64,000 nucleotides of DNA from Vibrio maritimus (GTDB lineage: Bacteria; Pseudomonadota; Gammaproteobacteria; Enterobacterales; Vibrionaceae): contig JYJJ01000001.1 of NCBI GenBank assembly GCA_003263775.1, forward strand, positions 1-64,000. Reading direction: 5' to 3'. Under the pieces are notes generated by a model, which was not told the origin of the DNA, did no database searches, and saw only the letters and a program-made list of their open reading frames with translations. Below are positions 18,542-30,965 of this stretch, piece after piece. The position numbers were made by a program, and so were the translations under genes. Numbering within the stretch: the first letter of the stretch is position 1; each line of letters begins with the position of its first letter.

Positions 18542-21500
18542 GTGGGAAGCAGTAAGTACGTTGAAGGCAAGAAAGCTCTAAGCAAAAAAACGCAGATAGA
18601 AAATCAGCTCAAGCAGCGCATTCTTTTGATTGATGGTGGTATGGGTACCATGATCCAAGGATACAAGCTTGAAGAAGAGGACTATCGCGGCGTGCGTTTT
18701 TCAGATTGGCAGTGTGATCTTAAAGGCAACAATGACCTTTTAGTGTTAACTCAGCCAGAGCTTATTAAAGAGATCCATAGCGCCTACCTAGAGGCGGGTG
18801 CGGATATTCTTGAAACCAACACCTTCAACGCCACCACGATCGCTATGGCTGACTACGAGATGGAATCACTGAGTGAGGAAATCAACTACGAAGCGGCGAG
18901 GCTTGCCAGAATTGCTGCCGATGAGTGGACGGAAAAAACGCCAGAACGCCCTCGTTACGTAGCCGGTGTACTTGGTCCAACAAACCGTACCTGTTCAATC
19001 TCTCCTGACGTTAATGATCCCGGCTACCGCAATGTAAGCTTTGATGAGCTGGTGGAGGCGTACTCAGAATCCACTCGCGCGCTGATTCGTGGCGGCAGTG
19101 ACTTAATTCTTATTGAAACCATTTTCGATACTCTAAATGCCAAAGCCTGTTCATTTGCGGTTGAATCCGTATTTGAAGAGTTAGGTATCGAGCTTCCAGT
19201 GATGATCTCAGGCACCATCACCGATGCCTCTGGTCGCACCCTTTCTGGGCAAACTACTGAGGCTTTCTACAACGCACTGCGCCACGTGAAGCCACTTTCC
19301 TTCGGCCTTAACTGTGCACTCGGTCCAGATGAGCTAAGACAGTATGTTGAAGAGATGTCACGCATCTCTGAAGGTTTCGTCTCTGCGCACCCGAATGCAG
19401 GTCTGCCGAATGCTTTTGGTGAATATGACCTATCGCCAGAAGACATGGCTGAGCATATCGGTGAATGGGCACGAAGCGGCTTCCTAAACCTAGTGGGCGG
19501 ATGTTGTGGTACCACGCCAGAGCATATTCGTCAGATGGCAAACGCCGTAGAAGGGGTGACGCCACGTCCGCTACCTGAACTGCCAGTTGCTTGTCGACTT
19601 TCCGGTCTAGAGCCACTAACCATCGAGAAAGAATCGCTATTTATCAACGTTGGTGAGCGCACCAACGTTACTGGCTCTGCACGCTTTAAGCGCCTTATCA
19701 AAGAAGAGTTGTATGACGAAGCGTTAGAAGTGGCTCGTCAGCAAGTTGAAAATGGCGCGCAGATCATCGATATCAACATGGATGAAGGCATGCTTGATGC
19801 CGAAGCTTGTATGGTTCGATTCCTAAATCTGTGTGCTTCTGAGCCAGAGATCTCCAAAGTGCCTATCATGGTGGACTCCTCAAAGTGGGAAGTCATCGAG
19901 GCGGGTCTTAAGTGTATTCAAGGCAAAGGCATTGTTAACTCAATCTCGCTAAAAGAAGGCAAAGAGAAATTCGTCGAGCAAGCGAAGCTGATCCGCCGTT
20001 ATGGCGCAGCCGTTATCGTGATGGCGTTTGACGAAGTAGGTCAGGCTGAAACTCGTGAGCGTAAACTAGAAATCTGTACCAATGCTTATCGTATTCTTGT
20101 TGATGAAGTTGGCTTCCCACCAGAAGATATCATCTTTGACCCGAATATCTTCGCGGTAGCAACGGGTATTGAAGAGCACAACAACTACGCAGTCGACTTT
20201 ATTGAAGCAGTAGCAGACATTAAACGTGACCTACCGCATGCGATGATTTCTGGTGGTGTTTCTAACGTTTCCTTCTCGTTCCGTGGTAACAACTATGTTC
20301 GTGAAGCGATCCATGCCGTGTTCCTTTATCACTGTTTCAAGAACGGTATGGACATGGGTATCGTTAACGCTGGTCAGCTTGAGATCTACGATAACGTTCC
20401 AGACAAACTGCGTGAAGCGGTAGAAGATGTGGTACTCAACCGTCGTGATGATGGTACAGAGCGACTTCTTGATATTGCTGCAGAATACGCTAACAAGGGC
20501 GTTGGTAAAGAAGATGATGCCAGTGCTCTAGAGTGGCGTACATGGCCAGTAGAGAAGCGCCTAGAGCATGCTCTCGTCAAAGGTATCACTGAGTTCATCG
20601 TTGAAGATACCGAAGAAGCGCGCGTTAATGCTTCAAAGCCGCTCGAAGTGATTGAAGGTCCTTTGATGGATGGCATGAACGTGGTCGGTGACCTATTTGG
20701 TGAAGGTAAGATGTTCCTTCCTCAGGTAGTCAAGTCGGCGCGTGTAATGAAGCAGGCGGTAGCGCATCTAGAGCCATATATTAATGCATCTAAGCAAGCA
20801 GGTTCGAGCAACGGTAAGATCCTTCTTGCGACCGTTAAGGGTGATGTTCACGATATCGGTAAGAACATCGTTGGCGTGGTTTTGCAGTGTAACAACTACG
20901 AGATCATCGATCTTGGCGTTATGGTGCCTTGTGAGAAAATCCTTAAAGTCGCCAAAGAAGAAAACGTCGACATCATTGGTCTGTCAGGCCTCATTACTCC
21001 ATCGCTTGATGAAATGGTTCACGTCGCCAAAGAGATGGAGCGTCAAGGCTTCGAGCTACCGCTACTGATTGGCGGCGCGACGACATCCAAAGCGCACACT
21101 GCGGTTAAGATTGAGCAGAACTACAGCGAGCCTGTGGTTTATGTAAATAACGCATCACGAGCAGTTGGTGTATGTACTTCGCTACTTTCTAACGAACTAA
21201 AACCTGCGTTTGTTGAGAAGCTAGATATCGATTACGAACGCGTTCGCGACCAGCATAACCGTAAAAAGCCACGCACTAAGCCAGTTACACTGGAAAAAGC
21301 GCGTGCTAACAAGGTCGACATCGATTGGGAAAACTACACGCCGCCAAAACCGGCTAAGCCAGGCGTGCACGTGTTTGAAAACTGCGATGTCGCGACACTG
21401 CGTAATTACATCGACTGGACACCATTCTTTATGACTTGGTCGCTGGTGGGCAAATACCCTGCCATTCTTGAACATGAGGAAGTGGGAGAAGAGGCGAAGC

Positions 21501-22249
21501 GTTTGTACAAAGACGCAAACGACCTACTTGATCGCGTTGAACGTGAAGGGCTCTTAAAAGCTGCGGGCATGTGTGCATTGTTCCCTGCGGCGTCTGTGGG
21601 TGATGACATCGAAGTCTACACAGATGAAACGCGCAGTGAAGTTCGCACTGTACTTCATAACCTTCGTCAGCAGACTGAGAAGCCAAAAGGCTTTAACTAC
21701 TGTCTATCGGACTACATTGCGCCGAAAGAGAGTGGCAAGCAAGATTGGATTGGCGCCTTTGCGGTAACGGGTGGCATTGGTGAGCGTGAACTTGCCGATG
21801 AATACAAGGCGCAAGGCGATGACTACAATGCCATCATGATCCAAGCAGTAGCAGACCGATTGGCGGAAGCTTTTGCTGAGTACCTGCACGAGAAAGTTCG
21901 TAAAGAAATTTGGGGTTACTCTGCGGATGAAGCGCTGTCGAATGACGACCTTATTCGCGAGAAGTATCAAGGTATTCGCCCAGCACCTGGTTACCCAGCG
22001 TGTCCGGAGCACACAGAAAAAGGCTCTCTGTGGGAAATCCTTAATGTAGAAGAAACCATTGGCATGTCGCTAACCACAAGTTATGCAATGTGGCCAGGCG
22101 CTTCAGTATCGGGTTGGTACTTCTCACATCCTGATTCTCGCTACTTTGCGATTGCACAAATTCAGCAAGACCAAGTAGACAGCTATGCAGACCGTAAAGG
22201 TTGGAGTTTGGAAGAAGCTGAAAAATGGCTTGGTCCTAACATTAACTAG
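18542..22249 (+). CDS. metH: Cobalamin-dependent methionine synthase MetH
   Basis: MetH transfers a methyl group from 5-methyltetrahydrofolate to homocysteine through cobalamin. At 1235 residues all four modules are present. The homocysteine domain has [13 protein letters not shown] and zinc cysteines in FGLNCALGP and GGCCGTTP. The folate domain has [15 protein letters not shown]. The B12 domain has the cobalt-ligand histidine in [12 protein letters not shown] at about residue 770, plus [13 protein letters not shown]. The C-terminal SAM-dependent reactivation domain includes [12 protein letters not shown]. The start is GTG, with GAGG 7 bases upstream. A MetJ-type operator overlaps the promoter, and a terminator follows at 22286. 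Confidence 0.97.
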   Translation: MGSSKYVEGKKALSKKTQIENQLKQRILLIDGGMGTMIQGYKLEEEDYRGVRFSDWQCDLKGNNDLLVLTQPELIKEIHSAYLEAGADILETNTFNATTIAMADYEMESLSEEINYEAARLARIAADEWTEKTPERPRYVAGVLGPTNRTCSISPDVNDPGYRNVSFDELVEAYSESTRALIRGGSDLILIETIFDTLNAKACSFAVESVFEELGIELPVMISGTITDASGRTLSGQTTEAFYNALRHVKPLSFGLNCALGPDELRQYVEEMSRISEGFVSAHPNAGLPNAFGEYDLSPEDMAEHIGEWARSGFLNLVGGCCGTTPEHIRQMANAVEGVTPRPLPELPVACRLSGLEPLTIEKESLFINVGERTNVTGSARFKRLIKEELYDEALEVARQQVENGAQIIDINMDEGMLDAEACMVRFLNLCASEPEISKVPIMVDSSKWEVIEAGLKCIQGKGIVNSISLKEGKEKFVEQAKLIRRYGAAVIVMAFDEVGQAETRERKLEICTNAYRILVDEVGFPPEDIIFDPNIFAVATGIEEHNNYAVDFIEAVADIKRDLPHAMISGGVSNVSFSFRGNNYVREAIHAVFLYHCFKNGMDMGIVNAGQLEIYDNVPDKLREAVEDVVLNRRDDGTERLLDIAAEYANKGVGKEDDASALEWRTWPVEKRLEHALVKGITEFIVEDTEEARVNASKPLEVIEGPLMDGMNVVGDLFGEGKMFLPQVVKSARVMKQAVAHLEPYINASKQAGSSNGKILLATVKGDVHDIGKNIVGVVLQCNNYEIIDLGVMVPCEKILKVAKEENVDIIGLSGLITPSLDEMVHVAKEMERQGFELPLLIGGATTSKAHTAVKIEQNYSEPVVYVNNASRAVGVCTSLLSNELKPAFVEKLDIDYERVRDQHNRKKPRTKPVTLEKARANKVDIDWENYTPPKPAKPGVHVFENCDVATLRNYIDWTPFFMTWSLVGKYPAILEHEEVGEEAKRLYKDANDLLDRVEREGLLKAAGMCALFPAASVGDDIEVYTDETRSEVRTVLHNLRQQTEKPKGFNYCLSDYIAPKESGKQDWIGAFAVTGGIGERELADEYKAQGDDYNAIMIQAVADRLAEAFAEYLHEKVRKEIWGYSADEALSNDDLIREKYQGIRPAPGYPACPEHTEKGSLWEILNVEETIGMSLTTSYAMWPGASVSGWYFSHPDSRYFAIAQIQQDQVDSYADRKGWSLEEAEKWLGPNIN

Positions 22250-22285
22250 TCTCGATATCTTAAATATCGTCAGTAAGTTAAAGCA

Positions 22286-22309
22286 AAACGGCACCTTTCG
22301 GTGCCGTTT
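22286..22309. terminator. Terminator between convergent metH and yfjD
   Basis: AAACGGCACC and GGTGCCGTTT pair around TTTC. T-rich sequence follows on plus, and A residues precede it, so it may serve both convergent genes. Confidence 0.85.
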
Positions 22310-22343
22310 GTTTATCTGTTCATAGCCGTATTGAGTTTGTTGG

Positions 22344-23618
22344 CTAGCTCTTGTTTTTCGCTTTTGGGAAAACCTTTACCATCTTGATGCGGTTCTCTTC
22401 TAGCTCGACAATTTCCATTTGATGCTCAGCAACTTGCACACTTAGGTGACTCTCAGGAATATCTTCCAAGTATTCTAAGATAAGGCCGTTTAGGGTGCGC
22501 GGTCCATCGGTCGGTAGCGTCCATTTCAGACCTTTGTTGATATCACGGATATTGGCACTGCCTTCAATTAAGAAGCTGCCATCACCTTGCGGTGTAATTT
22601 CATCGGACAGCGTTGGCGCCATCGATGTGGTGAACTCACCAACGATCTCTTCCAGGATATCTTCAAGCGTCACTAGACCGTTGATATCGCCATATTCGTC
22701 AACAATGAGGCCAATACGTTCTTTGTTGCGCTGGAACTTGAGCATCTGCACGTTGAGTGGTGTGCCTTCTGGAATGAAATACACCTCATCAGCACTGCGA
22801 AGTAGGGTCTCTTTCGTGAACTCATTCTTCTCTAGCATCAAACGATACGACTCACGTAGCCTGATCATTCCTACCACTTCATCAATTTGGTCACGATACA
22901 GCACCACCCGGCCATGAGGAGAGTGGGTTAACTGGCGAACAATCGATTTCCAGTCATCATTAATGTTGATGCCGGTGATCTCGTTACGTGGGATCATGAT
23001 GTCATTAACAGTCACGTGCTCAAGATCGAGAATCGAAATCAGCATATCTTGGTGACGACGTGGGATAAGCGAGCCAGCCTCATTTACCACGGTGCGCAGT
23101 TCTTCCGAGCTTAAATGGTCTTCATCGTTATGATCGACTCGTAGGCCAAGCAGGCGGATAAAGCCGTTAGTAATGAAATTAACCAGGATAACCAGAGGCG
23201 AGAGCAGCTTCATCAAGATAGTGAGCACGATACTACTCATAAACGACACGCGCTCAGGGTAGAGAGCGGCGAGCGTTTTTGGCGTGACTTCTGCAAACAC
23301 CAAGATGATCATCGTCAGTGCACCGGTTGCGATTGCGACACCTAAGTCACCAAATAGACGCAGGCCGAGTACCGTCGCGATTGCAGACGCCAATATATTA
23401 ACTAGGTTATTGCCGATTAGGATCAGGCCGATGAGTCGGTCAGGGCGGCTAAGCAGTTTCTCAACGCGCTTTGCACCTTTGTGGCCTGTTTTGGATAAGT
23501 GTTTAAGTCTGTATCGGTTCAAAGACATCATCCCTGTCTCTGAACCCGAAAAATAGCCGGAAATTACAATTAGACCTGCAAGGATTGCAAATAAAATACC
23601 GGTCGAAATGTCGTCCAA
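22344..23618 (-). CDS. yfjD: CNNM/CorB-type transporter YfjD
   Basis: An inner-membrane protein of the CNNM/CorB family, 424 residues. It has a DUF21 membrane domain with SGSETGMMSLNRYRLKHL, a pair of CBS domains (IMIPRNEI, VVLYRD, GLVTLEDILEEIVGE), and a C-terminal CorC_HlyC domain. Relatives move magnesium or sense divalent cations, while some older annotations call them hemolysins. The gene lies beside ypjD and ffh, the same order as in E. coli. Confidence 0.9.
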   Translation of the reverse strand: MDDISTGILFAILAGLIVISGYFSGSETGMMSLNRYRLKHLSKTGHKGAKRVEKLLSRPDRLIGLILIGNNLVNILASAIATVLGLRLFGDLGVAIATGALTMIILVFAEVTPKTLAALYPERVSFMSSIVLTILMKLLSPLVILVNFITNGFIRLLGLRVDHNDEDHLSSEELRTVVNEAGSLIPRRHQDMLISILDLEHVTVNDIMIPRNEITGININDDWKSIVRQLTHSPHGRVVLYRDQIDEVVGMIRLRESYRLMLEKNEFTKETLLRSADEVYFIPEGTPLNVQMLKFQRNKERIGLIVDEYGDINGLVTLEDILEEIVGEFTTSMAPTLSDEITPQGDGSFLIEGSANIRDINKGLKWTLPTDGPRTLNGLILEYLEDIPESHLSVQVAEHQMEIVELEENRIKMVKVFPKAKNKS

Positions 23619-23714
23619 TGCCCTAGAATTCCTTTAGTTAATAGCTGGTTAATTTATGAACTACTTAATCCCTATTGTCAACGCGCCTTTAGTTGTAGTG
23701 CGTCTAAGGTCGAC

Positions 23715-24509
23715 TTAGTTCAAGATGATCTCTCTTACAAAGCGGCTGCCAAAGTAAGCAAGCGTGAGAAGTGTGGCGCCCGCGACTGCAAACCATGTGA
23801 CTTTTTTGCCGCGCCAGCCTTTTTGATAGTGTCCCCAAAGCAGCACCGAATACACAATCCATGCTAGCAAAGACAATACGCCTTTGTGGGCTTTGCCTTG
23901 AGCAAACATATCTTGGACAAATACAAAACCTGTGATCAAGGTAGCGGTTAATAAGCCCGTACCGATGAGGATGATATTGAAAAGTTGCCTTTCCACCATC
24001 ATTAATGGAGGAAGGTTAGGGTTAATCGTTAGCGCTTTCTTGTTTTTCAGCTTGTGATCAAGCCACGCCAGTTGCAGTGCATACAGTGCGCCAATAGACA
24101 GCGTCGAGTAAGAGAACAGTGCCAGTGAAATGTGAATCAACAGTTTCGGATTGTGCTCTAGGTGGGTAATAAAGGCCGTCGGTACAAAGGCAGCCGCACT
24201 GAGATTGATTGCCGCAAAACTATAGACCACAGGAAGCAAGAACCAAATGCGTGTTTTCACCATCGCGACGCTCATAAATAGCGAGATGATAAAGCTAATC
24301 AGTGATGCGACATTAAGAATACTTAGGTTCTGGCCTGTGCCGCTGAAGATTAAATCACTGAGCAATACTGCGTGAAACGTCAGCGCGAGAACAGCACTAA
24401 CCAGAACAGTTTTTGTACGGATCCCGACCTGATTAACCAAGCCTGGGATGATAGTTGCGATGGCCAGGCCATAAAGTATGGCGGCCGCAATTGCGATTAA
24501 ACTGTCCAT
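23715..24509 (-). CDS. ypjD: Cytochrome c assembly-like membrane protein YpjD
   Basis: A membrane protein of 264 residues and about eight hydrophobic helices, in the CcmC/CcmF/CcsA (heme handling) superfamily. HISLALFSYSTLSIGALYALQL carries a conserved histidine and hydrophobic segment. LSLLAWIVYSVLLWGHYQKGWRGKK includes the second conserved His. A role in heme handling is inferred from the family. It sits divergently from ffh, as in many gammaproteobacteria. Confidence 0.88.
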   Translation of the reverse strand: MDSLIAIAAAILYGLAIATIIPGLVNQVGIRTKTVLVSAVLALTFHAVLLSDLIFSGTGQNLSILNVASLISFIISLFMSVAMVKTRIWFLLPVVYSFAAINLSAAAFVPTAFITHLEHNPKLLIHISLALFSYSTLSIGALYALQLAWLDHKLKNKKALTINPNLPPLMMVERQLFNIILIGTGLLTATLITGFVFVQDMFAQGKAHKGVLSLLAWIVYSVLLWGHYQKGWRGKKVTWFAVAGATLLTLAYFGSRFVREIILN

Positions 24510-24683
24510 TTTTCCTAAAAAATCGATTGCTTAGAGCACGAATTATACCCTGCATCGTCCTGTTGGGCTACGTCAGATGTAAAAACTATTGACTCGTATT
24601 TGATCTTGTTAGATATGACTCTCACTGCTGGCTAAGGTATACTCACTGCAATTGATCGCCCAGTTTGAAGCGAAGAGAAAGAA

Positions 24684-26068
24684 ATGTTTGAGAATTTAAC
24701 GGATCGTCTATCCAAAACGCTGAAGAATATCAGCGGTAAAGGTCGTCTGACCGAAGACAACATCAAAGACACGCTACGCGAAGTTCGCATGGCGCTGCTT
24801 GAGGCGGACGTTGCTCTGCCAGTTGTTCGTGAGTTTATCAAAGGTGTTAAAGAGCGCGCTGTTGGTGTTGAGGTGTCTAAATCACTCACGCCGGGTCAGG
24901 AGTTCATCAAGATTGTTCAAGCTGAGCTTGAGCAAGTTATGGGTGAATCGAACGAAGCGCTCGACCTTGCTGCGCAGCCGCCGGCTGTCATTCTTATGGC
25001 AGGTCTACAAGGTGCAGGTAAAACCACCAGTGTGGGCAAGCTCTCTAAGCTTCTAAACGAGCGCGAGAAAAAGAAAGTATTGGTTGTGTCTGCCGACGTT
25101 TACCGTCCTGCGGCAATCAAGCAGCTTGAAACACTAGCCGGTGATGTAGGTGTGGACTTTTTCCCATCGACTGCCGATCAAAAGCCAATCGATATTGCTA
25201 ATGCTGCAATCGATCACGCTAAGAAGAAATTCTACGACGTACTGATTGTCGATACTGCCGGTCGCCTGGCGGTTGACCATGAAATGATGGATGAAATCCA
25301 GCAGCTTCATACGGCAATCAACCCAGTTGAAACTCTGTTCGTGGTTGACGCATGACAGGTCAAGATGCGGCGAACACGGCGAAGGCCTTCGGTGATGCAC
25401 TGCCACTAACAGGTGTGATCCTGACTAAGGTGGATGGTGATGCACGTGGTGGTGCGGCACTTTCAGTTCGCCATATCACAGGCAAACCAATCAAGTTCTT
25501 GGGTGTGGGTGAGAAGACCGACGCACTTGAACCGTTCCACCCAGACCGCGTGGCTTCACGTATCCTTGGTATGGGTGACGTTCTTTCTCTTATCGAAGAC
25601 CTTCAGCGTAATGTCGATACTGAGAAAGCAGAGAAGATGGCGAAGAAGTTCAAGGAGAAGAAAGGCTTTGACCTTGAAGACTTCCGCGAGCAGCTTGGTC
25701 AGATGCAGAACATGGGCGGCATGATGGGCATGATGGACAAGCTTCCAGGCATGTCTAACCTGCCAGACAACGTCAAAGATAAAGTTGACGACAAGATGTT
25801 CAAGCAGATGGAAGCCATCATTAACTCGATGACCATGAAAGAGCGTCAGCGTCCTGAGCTCATCAAAGGTTCTCGCAAAAAACGTATCGCGGCAGGTTCT
25901 GGTACTCAGGTACAAGACGTGAACCGCCTTCTCAAGCAATTCACCCAAATGCAGAAGATGATGAAGAAGATGCAGAAAGGTGGCATGCGCGGCATGATGC
26001 GTAATATGCAAGGCATGATGGGTGGCATGGGCGGTATGGGCGGTGGTGGTAATCCGTTTGGCCGATAA
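24684..26068 (+). CDS. ffh: Signal recognition particle protein Ffh (one-base break)
   Basis: Ffh binds 4.5S RNA and signal sequences and targets ribosomes to FtsY at the membrane. The N domain is followed by a GTPase with GLQGAGKTTSVGKL (G1), VLVVSADVYRPAAIKQL and DTAGRL. The G4/G5 part TKVDGDARGGAAL lies in the second frame. The frame stops at GTTGACGCATGA near 25351, and one added base gives FVVDAMTGQDAANTA. The methionine-rich M domain ends in repeated GGM and GMGG. Total is 461 residues. Ffh is essential, so the break must be a sequence error unless a second copy exists. It heads the ffh-rpsP-rimM-trmD-rplS block. Confidence 0.95.
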
Positions 26069-26084
26069 TCTCGCGATTCGCGAA

Positions 26085-26222
26085 GGGTAGCAGAGCGACT
26101 GAAAGCAACTCATTGATCTTTCAAACTGTTACCCAGCTCACATCTTCACCAGTGCCCAAAAACTGGTGAAAAAATAGCTAAACCCCTTGCAATGCCTCGG
26201 AATAAGAGTAAAATTCCGAGGC
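26085..26222 (+). promoter_or_regulatory. Structured leader upstream of rpsP, ending in a terminator-like hairpin
   Basis: Three hairpins follow one another. GGGTAGCAG (26085) pairs with CTGTTACCC (26126) and encloses TGAAAG/CTTTCA. TTCACCAGT (26145) pairs with ACTGGTGAA (26162), followed by A residues. GCCTCGGAAT (26194) pairs with ATTCCGAGGC (26213) and is followed by TTTATTTT. The last is a fair terminator for ffh or an attenuator in the rpsP leader. Confidence 0.6.
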
Positions 26223-26307
26223 TTTATTTTGGCACGAGACCTCAGGTTGCTCATTTGAGAAACATTTCTGAGGTCATTTTTATTATTGAGAAAGCAAAGA
26301 GGACGAT

Positions 26308-26556
26308 ATGGTTACCATTCGTTTGGCACGTCACGGCGCTAAGAAGCGTCCATTCTATCAAATCGTAGTAGCGGACAGCCGCAATGCAGCAACTGGCCGT
26401 TTCATCGAGAAAGTGGGTTTCTTTAACCCAACTGCTAAAGGTCAAGAAGAAGGTCTACGTCTAGACCTAGAGCGCGTTAACCACTGGGTTGGTCAAGGCG
26501 CAACAGTTTCTGACCGCGTTGCTAAGCTAGTTAAAGACGCTCAAAAAGCGGCTTAA
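26308..26556 (+). CDS. rpsP: 30S ribosomal protein S16
   Basis: A small-subunit ribosomal protein that stabilises the 16S rRNA body during assembly. [20 protein letters not shown] and the segment [16 protein letters not shown] are diagnostic. Length is 82 residues. A good AGAGGA site precedes the ATG. It is the first gene of the conserved rpsP-rimM-trmD-rplS operon. Confidence 0.98.
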   Translation: MVTIRLARHGAKKRPFYQIVVADSRNAATGRFIEKVGFFNPTAKGQEEGLRLDLERVNHWVGQGATVSDRVAKLVKDAQKAA

Positions 26557-26575
26557 TTCTAGTTAAGTAAGCAGT

Positions 26576-27133
26576 ATGTCGTCGATGAAAGGTAAAGACA
26601 CAATGAGCAATCAAGACGAAAGAATTGTTGTAGGTAAATTTGGTTCTACTTACGGCATTCGCGGATGGCTTAAGGTGTTTACCTACACAGACAATCCTGA
26701 AAGTATTTTCGATTACAGCCCTTGGTATATTAACCAAAAGGGTGAATGGGTAGAGTACAAAGTCGAAAGTTGGAAGCGTCATAACAAAGGTATGGTGTGT
26801 AAACTAGAAGGTCTTGAGGTTCGTGAAGAAGCTCACCTACTGACCAACTTTGAGATTGCGATCGACCCAGCTGTGCTACCAGAGCTGTCAGAAGATGAAT
26901 TCTACTGGCGCGAATTGTTCGGTATGAAAGTAGTGACCACGAAAGGTTATGACCTAGGGGAAGTAACTGACATCATGGAAACTGGTTCGAACGATGTTTT
27001 GGTTGTGAAAGCAAATCTGAAAGATGCTTTTGGGCAAAAGGAACGGTTAGTACCGTACCTTGAAGAGCAAGTGATCAAAAATGTTGATCGCGAAGCTCAA
27101 CGGATCGAAGTTGACTGGGATCCTGGATTCTAA
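26576..27133 (+). CDS. rimM: Ribosome maturation factor RimM
   Basis: RimM binds S19 and the 30S head and is needed for late 30S maturation. The N-terminal beta-barrel has [18 protein letters not shown]. The PRC-barrel domain includes [11 protein letters not shown] and the C-terminal VDWDPGF. The start at 26576 matches the slightly long N-terminus of vibrio homologues ([13 protein letters not shown]). Internal ATGs at 26585 or 26603 are possible. trmD follows after 35 bases. Confidence 0.96.
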   Translation: MSSMKGKDTMSNQDERIVVGKFGSTYGIRGWLKVFTYTDNPESIFDYSPWYINQKGEWVEYKVESWKRHNKGMVCKLEGLEVREEAHLLTNFEIAIDPAVLPELSEDEFYWRELFGMKVVTTKGYDLGEVTDIMETGSNDVLVVKANLKDAFGQKERLVPYLEEQVIKNVDREAQRIEVDWDPGF

Positions 27134-27168
27134 TTCATTTTTAGTAACTCAATAGAGCGAGAGAACAG

Positions 27169-27918
27169 ATGTGGGTTGGCGTAATTAGCCTGTTTCCAGA
27201 CATGTTCCGCAGCGTTACTGATTATGGAGTAACAGGTCAAGCGGTTAAAAAAGGTCTACTGTCGATTGAGACATGGAATCCTCGTGATTTCACTCACGAC
27301 AAACATCGCACTGTCGATGATAGACCTTACGGTGGTGGTCCTGGCATGTTGATGATGGTTCAGCCATTGCGCGATGCCATTCACGCAGCCAAACAGGCAT
27401 CACCGGGTAAGACGAAAGTCATTTACCTTTCTCCTCAAGGTCGTAAGCTCGACCAGACTGGGGTAGAAGAACTAGCGAAAAACGACAACCTTGTGTTGAT
27501 TTGTGGACGCTACGAAGGGGTAGATGAGCGCATCATCCAAACTGAGGTTGACGAAGAATGGTCAATCGGAGATTTTGTGATGACAGGTGGGGAAATCCCA
27601 GCCATGACGCTAATCGACTCAGTCTCACGGTTTGTTCCGGGAGTACTAGGCGATTTTGCTTCAGCAGAAGAAGATTCTTTTGCTAATGGTTTGTTAGATT
27701 GTCCACACTATACGCGCCCTGAGGTGTTAGAAGATTTAGAGGTACCAAGTGTCCTCAAGTCTGGTAACCACAAGGATATTCGTCGCTGGCGACTAAAACA
27801 GTCGTTAGGCCGTACTTGGCTAAGAAGACCGGAGCTCCTGGAAAACCTAGCTCTGACTGACGAACAGGAACAATTACTTGCCGAGTTCATTAAAGAAACT
27901 CGAAATAACAGCAAGTAA
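27169..27918 (+). CDS. trmD: tRNA (guanine37-N1)-methyltransferase TrmD
   Basis: TrmD methylates G37 next to the anticodon of certain tRNAs and prevents +1 frameshifting. It belongs to the SPOUT knot family. The SAM-binding knot is seen in [14 protein letters not shown] and [21 protein letters not shown] and the linker and C-terminal helices with [11 protein letters not shown] are intact. Length is 249 residues. Confidence 0.98.
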   Translation: MWVGVISLFPDMFRSVTDYGVTGQAVKKGLLSIETWNPRDFTHDKHRTVDDRPYGGGPGMLMMVQPLRDAIHAAKQASPGKTKVIYLSPQGRKLDQTGVEELAKNDNLVLICGRYEGVDERIIQTEVDEEWSIGDFVMTGGEIPAMTLIDSVSRFVPGVLGDFASAEEDSFANGLLDCPHYTRPEVLEDLEVPSVLKSGNHKDIRRWRLKQSLGRTWLRRPELLENLALTDEQEQLLAEFIKETRNNSK

Positions 27919-27960
27919 CCTATTTAATTTAGTATCAGTTTATTCTAGGAATTTAAGAAC

Positions 27961-28314
27961 ATGAGTAACATCATCAAGGCTCTTGAAGAAGAGCAAATGA
28001 AATCAGGCCTACCTAAATTTGCACCAGGTGACACTGTTGTAGTTCAGGTTAAAGTAAAAGAAGGTGACCGTGAGCGTCTACAGGCTTACGAAGGCGTTGT
28101 AATCGCTATCCGTAACCGTGGTCTTCACTCTGCTTTCACTGTTCGTAAGATCTCGAACGGCGAAGGTGTTGAGCGTACGTTCCAAACTCACTCTCCAATG
28201 GTTGATAGCATCGAAGTTAAACGCCGTGGTGCAGTACGTCGTGCCAAGTTGTACTACCTACGTGAGCGTTCTGGTAAGTCTGCTCGTATCAAAGAGAAAC
28301 TTGCTAAGAAGTAA
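27961..28314 (+). CDS. rplS: 50S ribosomal protein L19
   Basis: L19 sits at the 30S-50S interface. The protein has 117 residues, with [39 protein letters not shown] and a basic C-terminus [16 protein letters not shown] terminator at 28344 closes the operon. Confidence 0.98.
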   Translation: MSNIIKALEEEQMKSGLPKFAPGDTVVVQVKVKEGDRERLQAYEGVVIAIRNRGLHSAFTVRKISNGEGVERTFQTHSPMVDSIEVKRRGAVRRAKLYYLRERSGKSARIKEKLAKK

Positions 28315-28343
28315 TGCTATTTTACTAGCGTTCTCAAAGATTA

Positions 28344-28371
28344 AGCGGAGTCCTCGGACTCCGCTTTTTTT
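28344..28371 (+). terminator. Terminator of the rpsP-rplS operon
   Basis: AGCGGAGTCC and GGACTCCGCT form a perfect 10-bp stem with a 2-base nominal loop, followed by seven T. Confidence 0.92.
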
Positions 28372-28391
28372 ATGTCTGGATTTGAAGGCAT

Positions 28392-28418
28392 AAAAAAAGA
28401 GCCTCCGATGGAGGCTCT
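28392..28418 (-). terminator. Terminator of the pilin-coaE-zapD-yacG strand
   Basis: On the minus strand AGAGCCTCC and GGAGGCTCT pair, followed by seven T. It lies six bases after the yacG stop codon. Confidence 0.88.
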
Positions 28419-28423
28419 AGGTA

Positions 28424-28618
28424 TTAGTAATTGTCTTCCGACCAGCCATCGCTGTCTGACATATCGGGTGCGCCCGGGATCGTGTTCTCTTCATCCGCCC
28501 ATTCACCAAAATCAATCATTTGGCACTGCTTAGAGCAGAATGGACGAAACGGGCTCTCTTCACCCCATACCACGTCTTTTTTACATTGTGGGCATGGGAC
28601 AATAGTTGGTTTACTCAT
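28424..28618 (-). CDS. yacG: DNA gyrase inhibitor / zinc-binding protein YacG
   Basis: A 64-residue zinc protein. PCPQCKK and FCSKQCQ give the Cys4 site, followed by FGEWADEE. E. coli YacG binds GyrB and inhibits gyrase. The ATG at 28618 has a purine-rich site upstream. The gene ends the coaE-zapD-yacG series next to the pil genes, the usual order in gammaproteobacteria. Confidence 0.94.
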   Translation of the reverse strand: MSKPTIVPCPQCKKDVVWGEESPFRPFCSKQCQMIDFGEWADEENTIPGAPDMSDSDGWSEDNY

Positions 28619-28671
28619 AATATTTCCTGAGTGTGACAGTTCACTGAGTTTGCAGTTAACTGACTGGGCAG

Positions 28672-29412
28672 TTAACTGCAAATCGCTAATTCAAATTCAA
28701 CATCGTTAGGGTAGGCTTGCCCTGACTCAAAAGCAATAAACTTCACCGTAAAGCGGCTCTTATGGCCTGATACCATTGGGTAAACGCCGTAATGCATTGG
28801 AATATTGAGCCTGATGATATTCGCCTCTTCAGCCTCACTTTGAAGCAGGCCTGAACGCGCAATTTGCGGTTTAAAGCGGCCGGTTTCACGAGTGAGTTTT
28901 AGCCACAAGTGCAGCGCGTTCATCAGTGGCTTGAGTGACGCCAGCCACATTTCAGCATCATGCATACGCTTGTCGATAGGCAAATGCAGCCAGTGATGCA
29001 GTGTTGGCAAGTCAAAACAGCATGCGCCACCTGGCAACCCAAAACGCTGACGAATCGCGCTCAAGAATCGGTCTTCTTTAAAAGACTGACCGAAACGTTC
29101 TGCGCCCATCAGTTCACGGTGCACGCTGTCGAGATCGCCTAAGATCGACCCCAGCATCTCTTGATCGACATCGTCGATATTGAGCCAGGCTCTATAGGTT
29201 TGTCGCTGTTTTTCAAGATCCTTAGCCAGCTCGCTCTTAAGTTGGATCTGCTCAAAAATCTCTAGTAAATCAAACAGAGACTTAAAGAAGATCTGGTGCT
29301 GGTAGTTATCTGAAAAAGACGAGGAATGCTGTAGCTGTCTCAGTAGAGATTCAACTCTTAGGTATATTCTGGTTTTTTCGTTAAGAGGGTGTTCGAATCT
29401 ATTTGTGATCAT
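28672..29412 (-). CDS. zapD: Cell division protein ZapD
   Basis: ZapD crosslinks FtsZ filaments and stabilises the division ring. At 246 residues it has the typical N-terminus ([18 protein letters not shown]), [15 protein letters not shown], and the C-terminal beta-domain with [19 protein letters not shown]. It lies between coaE and yacG on the same strand. Confidence 0.96.
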   Translation of the reverse strand: MITNRFEHPLNEKTRIYLRVESLLRQLQHSSSFSDNYQHQIFFKSLFDLLEIFEQIQLKSELAKDLEKQRQTYRAWLNIDDVDQEMLGSILGDLDSVHRELMGAERFGQSFKEDRFLSAIRQRFGLPGGACCFDLPTLHHWLHLPIDKRMHDAEMWLASLKPLMNALHLWLKLTRETGRFKPQIARSGLLQSEAEEANIIRLNIPMHYGVYPMVSGHKSRFTVKFIAFESGQAYPNDVEFELAICS

Positions 29413-29443
29413 GTGCTAGCCTTTAAACGCTTCCTTGCTATTT

Positions 29444-30923
<1,480 letters not shown>

Positions 30924-30965
30924 TTGCGGCTACACAGGAAATAAATCAATAAGTTAATGTCTATG

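Noticed and set aside
25556..26113. Histidine- and leucine-rich minus-strand open frame over the 3' half of ffh
   Set aside because: It mirrors the methionine- and lysine-rich M domain of Ffh and has no independent support.
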